Positions 1 through 6,520 of a DNA stretch of 55,898 nucleotides are shown in pieces. The notes beneath the pieces are model-generated. The model made no database searches. It had not been told where the DNA came from and saw only the letters and a program-made list of their open reading frames with translations. The stretch covers positions 1-55,898 of IMG/VR virus record IMGVR_UViG_3300009160_000053; one strand, written 5' to 3'. Position numbers and translations under genes: made by a program. Numbering within the stretch: the stretch's first letter is position 1; every line of letters starts with the position of its first letter. Origin of the DNA: a virus.

Positions 1-12
1 GGAGTAACCACA

Positions 13-249
13 ATGATTGCAATATACAGACAGAACAACAAAGACTGGGTTCTCTCCACTGTGTTTGCCGACAATGTCGCAGGCATGATGTGGCGGGAAT
101 GGTTTGAGAAAGGCGGCTATCAAACCATGACCAAGACCGTCAACTCCGTAAGCGAGCTAACTGACGTCCTTTCCCCTGAGGAAGAGCTGATGTCGGAGAT
201 TTTGGCCGGGGAAAGATCCGGTGGGTTCAAAGGAGTCGATGATGAATAA
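13..249 (+). CDS. Hypothetical small phage protein (78 aa)
   Basis: I do not recognise this family. The start is supported by GGAG at the window edge, eight bases before the ATG. The product is mixed in character: a tryptophan-containing N-terminal half (MMWREWFEKGGYQT) that may be a small alpha/beta fold, and an acidic C-terminus (SPEEELMSEIL). No membrane segment or cysteine pair is seen. The last codons overlap the start of the next gene, so the two are probably translationally coupled. It is the first gene of a long co-directional run of small accessory genes. Confidence 0.6.
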   Translation: MIAIYRQNNKDWVLSTVFADNVAGMMWREWFEKGGYQTMTKTVNSVSELTDVLSPEEELMSEILAGERSGGFKGVDDE

Positions 250-427
250 ACCCATTCACAAGATGACCACGCGTGAGCTTAACAAGGAGTATAACTCCCT
301 GCAGTTCCGCATGAAGGAATTGAGCTGGAACGCGAGTGAGGTCCTGCGTTTGTGCCAGATCGAGCGCGAGATGGAAGACCGTGGGCTAATTGCCGTTCCA
401 GACTTCAAGTTCGAGGCCGTTTCTTGA
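242..427 (+). CDS. Hypothetical small helical protein (61 aa)
   Basis: Unknown function. The reading frame is open from a GTG at 221, but an AAGGAG ribosome site at 230-235 sits at proper distance from the ATG at 242 (an ATG at 239 is also possible). The start overlaps the upstream stop by eight bases. The sequence is highly charged and predicted helical (TRELNKEYNSLQFRMKEL, then REMEDRGL), resembling small phage accessory proteins that act by binding a partner. No catalytic motif is visible. The stop codon TGA lies inside a TTGACA sequence that may be a promoter -35 element for the next gene. Confidence 0.55.
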   Translation: MNKPIHKMTTRELNKEYNSLQFRMKELSWNASEVLRLCQIEREMEDRGLIAVPDFKFEAVS

Positions 428-442
428 CAACTTGTTGACAAT

Positions 443-814
443 ATGAATCTTATCAGCAATTACGTCGAAGAGACAGTGTTCGACCCGGACAATGTGGTGC
501 TAGCCGATGGCTTAGACGACGCCTTTGTGGGTGTTGGCAATGCTTTCGGTGGCACCCCTTGTGCCATTTACGACAAAGACAAAGTCATTGGAATCCTTAT
601 GACGCGGGACGTTATGACCTACGAAGAAGCGTGGGAGTTCTTCGAGTTCAACATCGCCGGCGCCTACGTCGGTGAAGCTACGCCCATCTTCATGAGCGTA
701 ATGGAAAGACCAACTGGTCAGTTCAAAGAGACACAGACCAGCAGCAGCTCGGCTGTGCTTACCCAAACAAAACCCAAACCCAAAACAAAACGGAGGAAAG
801 TTAAATCACAATGA
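443..814 (+). CDS. Hypothetical protein with lysine-rich tail (123 aa)
   Basis: Not recognised. The first 90 residues look like a compact alpha/beta domain with an acidic face (DPDNVVLADGLDDAF). The remainder is a low-complexity Ser/Thr stretch followed by a strongly basic tail (KPKPKTKRRKVKSQ) suited to nucleic-acid contact. There is no clear Shine-Dalgarno before the ATG. Instead TTGACA occurs twice just upstream (424-429 and 435-440), so the start may rely on coupling or a local promoter. The stop overlaps the next start as ATGA. Confidence 0.6.
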   Translation: MNLISNYVEETVFDPDNVVLADGLDDAFVGVGNAFGGTPCAIYDKDKVIGILMTRDVMTYEEAWEFFEFNIAGAYVGEATPIFMSVMERPTGQFKETQTSSSSAVLTQTKPKPKTKRRKVKSQ

Positions 815-960
815 AGATTCATAAAATAGATGGAGAGCTGTACGTGGATTGGACATCCCCAACAGCTGTAGTGAAAGAAGTTCTCAAGATAGCCGGTGTT
901 GCAATCTTTGGGATTGTCAGCTTCTACGCCCTGTGGGTGTTGCTGGACCTAATCGCATGA
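811..960 (+). CDS. Small single-pass membrane protein (49 aa)
   Basis: This short gene reads MKIHKIDGELYVDW..., then one hydrophobic segment at about residues 25-47 (IAGVAIFGIVSFYALWVLLD). The ATG overlaps the upstream stop (ATGA) and GGAGG lies at 792-796. A single membrane helix with a short soluble N-terminus is typical of small phage inner-membrane proteins that modify the host envelope or exclude other phages. No specific function can be assigned. Being very short, it is supported by the overlap, ribosome site and clear hydrophobic segment rather than by homology. Confidence 0.5.
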   Translation: MKIHKIDGELYVDWTSPTAVVKEVLKIAGVAIFGIVSFYALWVLLDLIA

Positions 961-990
961 CCATCTCCAAGCAGAAAGGAAGTAATACAC

Positions 991-1119
991 ATGACAGATG
1001 AAAGAGAGCAAGAGATTCGCGAAGAATGTAAGTGGGACGAGATAAGATGTCGTCAGCTTGACCGTGAAGATCGAGAGAACGGGACTGGCGACTACGCTCC
1101 TAGGGAGGACTGGCAATGA
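991..1119 (+). CDS. Very small charged protein (42 aa)
   Basis: A 42-residue product, almost entirely charged (TDEREQEIREECKWDEIRCR...), with two cysteines five residues apart from basic and acidic runs. GGAAG precedes the ATG at good spacing and the stop overlaps the next start (ATGA at 1116). It fits the packing of the surrounding cluster, so it is probably translated. Function unknown. Confidence 0.45.
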   Translation: MTDEREQEIREECKWDEIRCRQLDREDRENGTGDYAPREDWQ

Positions 1120-1382
1120 AAAGTTCGATTCCGAGCAAAACACTTTGTGCCCGTTACTTCTTAGAAGGCAACGCTCCCAAGTGCAAAGGCAAGTATCAAA
1201 AAGTTAAACAAAGTTACCTGATTGCAGGCAAACGGATTCCCAATCTCTTGTTGTACATATGTGACAAGTGCGGGCACACGACTCTCCCTTGGGCATCCGC
1301 ATTACGAGTCGACAAAGCAACCGCTAAACACAGAGCAAAAATCAAAGAAAGGAAACAACATGGAAACAAACCTAAAAGATAA
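1116..1382 (+). CDS. Small basic protein with zinc-finger-like cysteines (88 aa)
   Basis: The ribosome site AGGGAGG at 1102-1107 and the ATGA overlap fix the start. The protein carries C(23)K-like and a CxxCG pair (YICDKCGHTTLPW) followed by a lysine-rich tail (KATAKHRAKIKERK). The CxxCG...hydrophobic pattern resembles the zinc-binding knuckle of MqsA/YgiT-type proteins, but the helix-turn-helix half of MqsA is absent and no toxin partner is adjacent. Together with the genes at 1640 and 2333 it forms a set of small cysteine-pair proteins in this arm. Nucleic-acid binding is a plausible inference only. Confidence 0.5.
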   Translation: MKSSIPSKTLCARYFLEGNAPKCKGKYQKVKQSYLIAGKRIPNLLLYICDKCGHTTLPWASALRVDKATAKHRAKIKERKQHGNKPKR

Positions 1383-1632
1383 GAAGACAAAAGAGCTAGA
1401 GGCCAAATGGCTAAAGCGATGCGAAGAATGGGATTGGAATTCTAGTATTGCTGACATTGCAAGGGATTTGAAAGACGAAGGTATCGAGTACAGGACAGCA
1501 GAGTTCAGCATTGTTGAACGAGTCTTCAATAAATACTTCGGTGGCAAGAATCATATGACGGGAGTGAACAGCGAAGGCATACCCGTCGTCCCCACAATGG
1601 AAGCCATCGGGGAAATCCTCGAGCAAATCTAA
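1360..1632 (+). CDS. Hypothetical helical protein (90 aa)
   Basis: The frame is open from 1222, but the start is set at 1360 by a good AAAGGA ribosome site, with the same AAAGGAAACAACATG context that precedes the gene at 6176. This overlaps the previous gene by 23 bases. The N-terminal part is helical and charged (KELEAKWLKRCEEWDWN), followed by ADIARDLKDEGIEYRTAEF, which has the look of a small winged-helix or helix-turn-helix segment (a rule-of-thumb reading, not a motif match). Function unknown. Confidence 0.5.
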   Translation: METNLKDKKTKELEAKWLKRCEEWDWNSSIADIARDLKDEGIEYRTAEFSIVERVFNKYFGGKNHMTGVNSEGIPVVPTMEAIGEILEQI

Positions 1633-1639
1633 TCGCAAC

Positions 1640-1873
1640 ATGAAACCCCCGCCAGCAGAGATGTGCGTTGACTGCCGAACTGGAATTTACCAGTGGGTCA
1701 CAAAAGATGACTTTATTGCAGGCATCACCATTAAAGATTTGCGGCATCAAGTATGCGACAACTGCGGCGAAGCCGTCTATGGAGCGCCAGCGCTAGAACG
1801 GATTAGCCGCGAAGTAAAAGAACATAAAGAAAGGAAAACGAAATGCCTAAAAAGACAAAGACAAAAGAACTAA
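1640..1873 (+). CDS. Small zinc-ribbon-like protein (77 aa)
   Basis: Two CxxC knuckles are visible: MCVDCRTG at residues 8-13 and VCDNCGEAVYG at about residues 38-47. The spacing of about 25-30 residues fits a single four-cysteine zinc site. The second knuckle with following small residues resembles YgiT/MqsA N-terminal domains. The C-terminus is very basic (KEHKERKTKCLKRQRQK). There is no strong ribosome site before 1640, and M8 is an alternative start. The end overlaps the next gene by 31 bases. Nucleic-acid or protein binding is likely, but no function is known. Confidence 0.5.
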   Translation: MKPPPAEMCVDCRTGIYQWVTKDDFIAGITIKDLRHQVCDNCGEAVYGAPALERISREVKEHKERKTKCLKRQRQKN

Positions 1874-2142
1874 TGATGACGATAGACACAAGCAACAACG
1901 CCCTCAATGGCATCCCAGTTATACAATTCCTGGTAGCCATGCAAGGGCTGGAAGCTCTGGGTCGCGGCATGATGTTAACTCGGACTGCCACTCCTCAGCG
2001 TCTCATGGAGATTATATCGGCCATCAGCGGTGTTAAGTACAAACGAACCGACAGAAAATTGGCGCTCGAGCATGCGTATGTAATTGAGCATGCAATGAAA
2101 GAAAACAGAAGACAGCTGCAAGAGGACGCAGCACTTCGATGA
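1843..2142 (+). CDS. Hypothetical protein (99 aa)
   Basis: AAAGGAAAA lies just before the ATG and the gene overlaps both neighbours, which supports translation. After a basic N-terminus (PKKTKTK) the protein has two likely helices rich in Ala, Leu and Met (VIQFLVAMQGLEALGRGMML; RLMEIISAISGV), then KYKRTDRKLALEHAYVIEHAM. No cysteines, no membrane segment and no known motif. The stop shares bases with the next start (ATGA at 2139). Confidence 0.5.
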   Translation: MPKKTKTKELMMTIDTSNNALNGIPVIQFLVAMQGLEALGRGMMLTRTATPQRLMEIISAISGVKYKRTDRKLALEHAYVIEHAMKENRRQLQEDAALR

Positions 2143-2336
2143 GCAACAACCTACGGGCTTGGTTTGGCGAAGTGAAGAAAGGCGAAGTCCTTGTTGAGAC
2201 TGAAACTGGTAAACAGTTTGTTGTCGTTGGCAAGGGTGCCAGTACAGCGCATCTAAAAGTGAAAGACATAAACAAACGTGTTTATGAGTTTCACAATTGT
2301 TTCTTACACCCCTACTGCGAAGGAGAAACACCATGA
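2139..2336 (+). CDS. Small beta-rich protein (65 aa)
   Basis: The start is set by the ATGA overlap. The sequence alternates hydrophobic and polar residues (GEVLVETETGKQFVVVGKG, AHLKVKDINKRVYEF), consistent with a small beta barrel of SH3 or OB type, a common shape for phage accessory proteins. No catalytic residues are visible. The stop again forms ATGA with the next gene, so genes 1843-2515 are a coupled set. Confidence 0.5.
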   Translation: MSNNLRAWFGEVKKGEVLVETETGKQFVVVGKGASTAHLKVKDINKRVYEFHNCFLHPYCEGETP

Positions 2337-2515
2337 GCTACACCCTGCGCGAGTGTGACTGTGGTTCAGGAAGGAGTTCCGATTGGGAATATGACGGTTA
2401 CGGCCTACCGCTGTGCCGTACCTGCCCTGACTGCCGAGACACAAAGATTGGCAAGTTCCGGTCAGACATCTTCTCGCGGTACCAGTGCGATGAACCAATT
2501 GAAAATGATTACTAG
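2333..2515 (+). CDS. Cysteine-rich small protein (60 aa)
   Basis: The ATG at 2333 follows AAGGAG with correct spacing and overlaps the previous stop. Six cysteines are present: CDCGSG near residues 8-12, CRTCPDC near 29-35 and one near 52. The CxC...CxxCxxC arrangement suggests at least one zinc site (zinc-knuckle or ribbon). No helix-turn-helix or enzyme motif is seen. It is the last gene before the hairpin pair at 2521-2574, so its mRNA 3' end may be set there. Confidence 0.5.
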   Translation: MSYTLRECDCGSGRSSDWEYDGYGLPLCRTCPDCRDTKIGKFRSDIFSRYQCDEPIENDY

Positions 2516-2520
2516 GTGAC

Positions 2521-2574
2521 CAGACCCCGATGGCAGCTCACCCCTGCCATTCGGTCTGTTCACGATGAACAGAC
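2521..2574 (+). promoter_or_regulatory. Two overlapping, mutually exclusive RNA hairpins upstream of the rII genes
   Basis: Hairpin A pairs CAGACC (2521-2526) with GGTCTG (2553-2558) and TGGCAG (2531-2536) with CTGCCA (2544-2549), with a 7-base loop and a small internal bulge. Hairpin B pairs GTCTGTTCA (2554-2562) with TGAACAGAC (2566-2574), nine perfect pairs with a 3-base loop. The two share GTCTG (2554-2558), so only one can form at a time. The pair lies between the stop at 2515 and the strong ribosome site AAAAAGGAGG before 2600. There is no clear U-tract. It could be an attenuator, a processing site or a translational control element. Confidence 0.5.
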
Positions 2575-2599
2575 ATTAACCAATAAAAAGGAGGATACT

Positions 2600-2923
2600 A
2601 TGAGTCACATTATCACCCCGACAGTTGAACAAGTCGACACGTTCGGCGAAGCAACAGATCGGAAAAACAAAGCGGACAAGTTACGTAACGCTGTGTACCC
2701 GCTATTCAAACTAAGTTACGAGCAAAACAACATCGGAACCTTTGTCGGCACACGCTGGCAAGTCAAAGCAGCAGAGACCACACGGTCTTCGTTAGACGTG
2801 TACCTGCTGATTGAAGCCCTTGCGAAGCTTGGCATTGAAGCCCCTGCCCAGTTGGTAGACGGCTGCTACACCAAGAACACTTACCCTTCGTTTCGGGCAA
2901 GCCCTATCCCGGTGTTAATCTAA
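2600..2923 (+). CDS. Hypothetical protein upstream of rIIA (107 aa)
   Basis: The frame is open from 2516, but AAAAAGGAGG and correct spacing select the ATG at 2600, which leaves the hairpin pair untranslated. The product is soluble, with mixed helix and strand (DKLRNAVYPLFKLSYEQNN; SLDVYLLIEALAKLGIEAP), and no recognised motif. Its stop overlaps the rIIA start as TAATG, so it is translationally coupled to rIIA and probably functions with, or tunes, the rII pair. Confidence 0.6.
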   Translation: MSHIITPTVEQVDTFGEATDRKNKADKLRNAVYPLFKLSYEQNNIGTFVGTRWQVKAAETTRSSLDVYLLIEALAKLGIEAPAQLVDGCYTKNTYPSFRASPIPVLI

Positions 2924-5115
2924 TGGTTATTACACAAGATAGACCGTCGCCCGCGTCAACGGGCGTCAAATCAGAAGTTGGTTTCACCATTGACCCACGC
3001 AACCTGGCACACGTTGTCGGATTGTTGCGCGATGCTTACTCAGACCCAATCGCTGCGGTCTTGCGTGAGTATTCCGTCAACGCCTACGACGCACACGTCG
3101 AAGCCGGCATACCCGATAAGCAAGTGCATATCACCCTGCCCGGCCGGTTTGACCCAACACTCAAGATTCGCGACTTCGGTCGTGGCTTGAGCGAAGATCA
3201 GATCGAAGGCTTGTTTTGTAGCTACGGTGCTTCCAGCAAGCGAGAAAGTAACGATTACACCGGTTGCCTCGGCATCGGCTGTAAGTCAGCGTTTGCAATA
3301 ACGGACTCGTTCTCCGTAACTACATACCACGGAGGTCGAGCACGTACTTACTCCTGCTACCTTGATGAGTCGGAGGTTGGCAAAGCGGCATTACTCAGCG
3401 ACGTCGCTTCCAAAGAGACTGGTCTCTTAATTAGCATCCCGATCAAGAAAGATCAGATGAGTGAGGTCGAGTCGACCGCAGTCAAAGTGTTTCGGTTCTT
3501 TAAGGTGCAACCGCACATTGAGAACCCAAGCACAAAGACCACGATCGAATTGACCAGGCCACGCTACGACTACGATGGCGGCGACATCAAAATTGCTAAG
3601 GAATCCGGCGATTCAATGGTCATCATGGGTAACATTGGTTATCCGCTTGAGGCCAGCCAATTGCCCTCTGACAAGCTGCGTGAGATAGTTAACCATCACA
3701 CGATTCACTTGCACATGCCCATCGGGGCGGTGGACATCGCCCCATCTCGCGAAGACTTAAAGTACAATCCTCGCACCAAAGCGGCGCTCGTGGCTGCTTT
3801 GAGCAAGGGCTTCGTAGAGGTGGGTCAGAAGGCTGTAATGGATATCGCGGGAAGCACAAACTTGCTAAACGCTTTAAGTGTTTACGAGGTAGTTTTTAAC
3901 GCGTATCACCTCGGCCCTTATATTCGCAAGCTCGGTCTGACGCCAAAGTACAAAGGCAAAGAGCTCAAAAGCTCTTCGCTGAGCGTAAGTCTGTCTGAGG
4001 AAGAGATAGCCAAACACAGAGTCACTGTAAGGAGGCTAAGTAAGCTTCGTTACAACCGACGTGGTAGGAACTACGAGCTTACTGCTACTGATTCAATAGA
4101 CGTTCGTAGCGGCACGGTTGTGTACCTAGACACAAAGTCATCGGTGCATGACTTCTTCGGCAGAGTCCGCACTTTACTGGAGACGCCGGACTTCGAAATT
4201 GCGTACGTTGTCAAAGCTCGCGGCAACGGCTTTGACTTCTTAAGCAAGAAGCACCCGCTGCTTCAAGAGATACAATTCACGCCAATCGAAGATGTGGCTT
4301 TTACCGAAGCTCCCAAGACAACAGTCAATGGAGTCTCGGCAGGCCCTATCGCTAAGCACGACGAAGAAGTGTTTACACTCGATACGGCAATGATTGGCCG
4401 ATACTCCAACAAGCAGTCAGATTATTGGAAGAGCGCCAAGGTCAACCTCAGTAATCCCAATGGTGGCGTTTACTTAGAGATTGATCGTTTCCTCATCAAT
4501 GGTGTTACGTCACCAAGGAACTTTGAGGATACTTACAATTCGTTTTGTAAGCTCGGCTTTGACGAAAAGGTGTATGGCTTCAAGCCGTCTGTAGTTGAAG
4601 AGATCAAGAAAGGTAATCATCCGCAATGGGTGAGCTTGCATGACAAGCGCATCGAGCTGCTCAACGCTAAGATTGCCAGAGATCCAGACGCTTTCTGGAA
4701 CCACTACTTCTTCGTTCAACATAAGAGTGGCCAAGAAGATCATGTCGATTCGTTCATGTCAGAAGAGCTGGTGTTGCCAGCTGGCTCTGTTGCACATCAG
4801 TACCAGCAAGCTTTGAGAGACTGTTCTAAACATACAGATCTCATAAACCGTTGCCGGTACGAAGTTGAAAATCATGCGGCTTCTATGGCAGCAAACATTA
4901 AGCCAAAGATTGACTGCGATCTGTTGCAACAAGCTTACAACGCTCGGTACCCAATGAACATACATTGGGACTGGGACAACGACTCCTTCCTTAAAGACAA
5001 CACAACTATTAAGGCAAGACGTCAGCGTAACTTCAAACACCTTTCGGATTACATTCAGCTGGTTGACGAATGCAAACCGATCAAAACAACAATCAACCAA
5101 AAGGAGGTTAAGTAA
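2923..5115 (+). CDS. rIIA: rIIA-like protein, GHKL ATPase fold (730 aa)
   Basis: The N-terminus holds a full GHKL (Hsp90/gyrase/MutL type) ATP-binding set: N-box REYSVNAYDAH with E49, N53 and D56; G1 box DFGRG at 84-88; and G2 loop GCLGIGCKSAF at 114-124. Family knowledge: T4 rIIA is a membrane-associated ATPase-like protein of about 725 residues that, with rIIB, delays lysis and protects against the lambda RexAB exclusion system. Length, motif order and the rIIB-like gene directly downstream all agree. The C-terminal 350 residues are not diagnostic. The start TAATG is coupled to the gene before it. The biochemical role of rIIA is still unsettled, so function is by family only. Confidence 0.85.
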   Translation: MVITQDRPSPASTGVKSEVGFTIDPRNLAHVVGLLRDAYSDPIAAVLREYSVNAYDAHVEAGIPDKQVHITLPGRFDPTLKIRDFGRGLSEDQIEGLFCSYGASSKRESNDYTGCLGIGCKSAFAITDSFSVTTYHGGRARTYSCYLDESEVGKAALLSDVASKETGLLISIPIKKDQMSEVESTAVKVFRFFKVQPHIENPSTKTTIELTRPRYDYDGGDIKIAKESGDSMVIMGNIGYPLEASQLPSDKLREIVNHHTIHLHMPIGAVDIAPSREDLKYNPRTKAALVAALSKGFVEVGQKAVMDIAGSTNLLNALSVYEVVFNAYHLGPYIRKLGLTPKYKGKELKSSSLSVSLSEEEIAKHRVTVRRLSKLRYNRRGRNYELTATDSIDVRSGTVVYLDTKSSVHDFFGRVRTLLETPDFEIAYVVKARGNGFDFLSKKHPLLQEIQFTPIEDVAFTEAPKTTVNGVSAGPIAKHDEEVFTLDTAMIGRYSNKQSDYWKSAKVNLSNPNGGVYLEIDRFLINGVTSPRNFEDTYNSFCKLGFDEKVYGFKPSVVEEIKKGNHPQWVSLHDKRIELLNAKIARDPDAFWNHYFFVQHKSGQEDHVDSFMSEELVLPAGSVAHQYQQALRDCSKHTDLINRCRYEVENHAASMAANIKPKIDCDLLQQAYNARYPMNIHWDWDNDSFLKDNTTIKARRQRNFKHLSDYIQLVDECKPIKTTINQKEVK

Positions 5116-5116
5116 T

Positions 5117-5893
5117 ATGGAAGTAGCATCAATCATCAATCGCGATTCCCTCTCCGCCACAATCGGTACGGAATCGTTCAACATCCCCAGTTCTCATCCC
5201 AAGTTTGAGGACATACGGAGGGCGTTGCTAGACGGAACACCCGGCGAAGAGATTCTGCCGATGTTCCAGACTGCTAAAGCTGTAGTCGACTATACTGACG
5301 GAGCTATTGAGATTCGCGGTGGCAAGGTGTTCTTTGCCAACGAGGAAGTTGGTGGCTCGGTGGTAGACCGCATTCTAGAGTTCATGTCGGAAAAGTTGCC
5401 CAACAAGCCACTATTCCGCTTCCTAGAACGCGTCATGCGCAACCCATCCATGCGCAGTCGCGAGCAGTTATACGACTTCTTGGAGCACAAGAACCTGCCA
5501 CTCACGACCGATGGCAAGTTCCTTGCTTACAAGAGCGTTAGCCGTGAATACATGGATCATCACACTGGCAAGATCTCCAACAAGATCGGCAGCGTGATCG
5601 CCATGCCACGGCATCGGATCTCAGACGATCCTAGCCTTGGTTGTCACACCGGCCTTCACGTCGGTGCGCTCCAATACGCAGCAGACTTTGGCGGCTCTGA
5701 CCGCAAGGTAGTCATCTGCGAGATCGATCCTGAGCATGTAGTGTCTGTGCCACTTGACTGTGAGTGCCAGAAAATGCGTGTCTGTCAGTACCGTGTGGTA
5801 GCTGATTACACAGGTCCGATCGAAAGAAGCCTTGTCGATGATTACGACGATGAAGAGTCGTACGACGAAGACGAAGTAACCTCAACCCAATAA
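5117..5893 (+). CDS. rIIB: rIIB-like protein (258 aa)
   Basis: The ATG at 5117 follows AAGGAGG closely, two bases after the rIIA stop. The core carries the rIIB signature: LPLTTDGKFLAYKSV (127-141), YMDHHTGKISNKIG (145-158), MPRHRISDD, then CHTGLHVGALQYAADF (176-191). The C-terminus is very acidic (about residues 238-253). T4 rIIB is 312 residues, so this one is somewhat short at the ends but complete in the core. With rIIA it is expected to act early at the host membrane in exclusion avoidance or lysis timing. A GC-rich hairpin follows immediately, suggesting the operon ends or is attenuated here. Confidence 0.85.
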   Translation: MEVASIINRDSLSATIGTESFNIPSSHPKFEDIRRALLDGTPGEEILPMFQTAKAVVDYTDGAIEIRGGKVFFANEEVGGSVVDRILEFMSEKLPNKPLFRFLERVMRNPSMRSREQLYDFLEHKNLPLTTDGKFLAYKSVSREYMDHHTGKISNKIGSVIAMPRHRISDDPSLGCHTGLHVGALQYAADFGGSDRKVVICEIDPEHVVSVPLDCECQKMRVCQYRVVADYTGPIERSLVDDYDDEESYDEDEVTSTQ

Positions 5894-5903
5894 GGAGATC
5901 GAT

Positions 5904-5930
5904 GGCTCCGGGGGAAATCCCCCCGGGGCC
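5904..5930 (+). terminator. Strong GC hairpin after rIIB
   Basis: GGCTCCGGGGG (5904-5914) pairs with CCCCCGGGGCC (5920-5930), eleven pairs including one G-U, around a 5-base loop. It starts eleven bases after the rIIB stop. No poly-U run follows (GTCACATTATTATG), so it is not a textbook intrinsic terminator. It may be a terminator of another kind, an mRNA 3'-end protector, or a structure controlling the gene at 5942, which has no Shine-Dalgarno. Confidence 0.55.
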
Positions 5931-5941
5931 GTCACATTATT

Positions 5942-6160
5942 ATGAGTCTACTTAACAGAGCGGCAGTCAAACGTTGCGCGTTGGACATGGCCAGCTTCAA
6001 GTTCAAGGAGCGCAACAAGACAAGATTAGAGATGGGCATCGCACCAATGAAAGCTTCTCCATCAAGAGTAAGCAGTCAATTCATGGATACTTTTGAAGCC
6101 AAAGTGATTGGGTTATTAACCTCAATGGTTAACGATCACAAGACTGGCTTAACACTATAA
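5942..6160 (+). CDS. Small basic protein, possibly DNA-binding (72 aa)
   Basis: The N-terminus SLLNRAAVKRCALDMAS followed by a basic segment (KFKERNKTR) and then RVSSQFMDTFEAKVIGLLTSMV resembles small proteins seen repeatedly in phage genomes. The last helix pattern (R-V-S-x-x-F...L) is reminiscent of histone-fold tails, but this is an impression and not a motif match. There is no Shine-Dalgarno; the ATG lies eleven bases after the GC hairpin, so the hairpin could affect initiation. Confidence 0.5.
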   Translation: MSLLNRAAVKRCALDMASFKFKERNKTRLEMGIAPMKASPSRVSSQFMDTFEAKVIGLLTSMVNDHKTGLTL

Positions 6161-6175
6161 ACGAAAGGAAACAAC

Positions 6176-6514
6176 ATGTTACAAAAAATAGCTAACCCTC
6201 CCCTACCCGTCGTATGGGAGTCAGGAAGATTGGCCAAGACCTTCGGTCAGCCAGAAATGAAACGCTGTGCAACCTCTGACTTTCCGGAGGATCATTGCAC
6301 TGTTCGCACTCATGCCGTCCGAGAAGGTTCGAATGCTCACGTCGCCATATACTTCAAGCGCGCCGACCAAAACAGAATGGTCGCTTACATGTACGGTGAA
6401 CAGGGCGATAGGAAAGTTGGATTCAACAGCGGGGGCTGCTCAGTCCTTGATCTACCCCACGTACTAAAGATCATCAACGACATCGAAGGAATGTTGGCTT
6501 CGCTCAAGTCTTGA
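6176..6514 (+). CDS. Hypothetical protein (112 aa)
   Basis: A clear ribosome site (AAAGGAAACAACATG) supports the start. The protein is soluble and probably alpha/beta: a beta-rich middle (HVAIYFKRADQNRMVAYMYGE) and a C-terminal helix (LPHVLKIINDIEGMLASL). Three cysteines are scattered without zinc-site spacing. I do not recognise the family. The TGA stop is embedded in TTGACA (6511-6516) just before the next gene. Confidence 0.55.
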   Translation: MLQKIANPPLPVVWESGRLAKTFGQPEMKRCATSDFPEDHCTVRTHAVREGSNAHVAIYFKRADQNRMVAYMYGEQGDRKVGFNSGGCSVLDLPHVLKIINDIEGMLASLKS

Positions 6515-6520
6515 CATTTT

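Noticed and set aside
424-440. Tandem TTGACA before the gene at 443 as a strong promoter
   Set aside because: No acceptable -10 element follows at proper distance before the start codon; kept only as a remark.
1116-1873. MqsA/YgiT antitoxin-like zinc motifs suggesting a toxin-antitoxin system
   Set aside because: Only the cysteine knuckles match; there is no helix-turn-helix half and no adjacent toxin-like gene.
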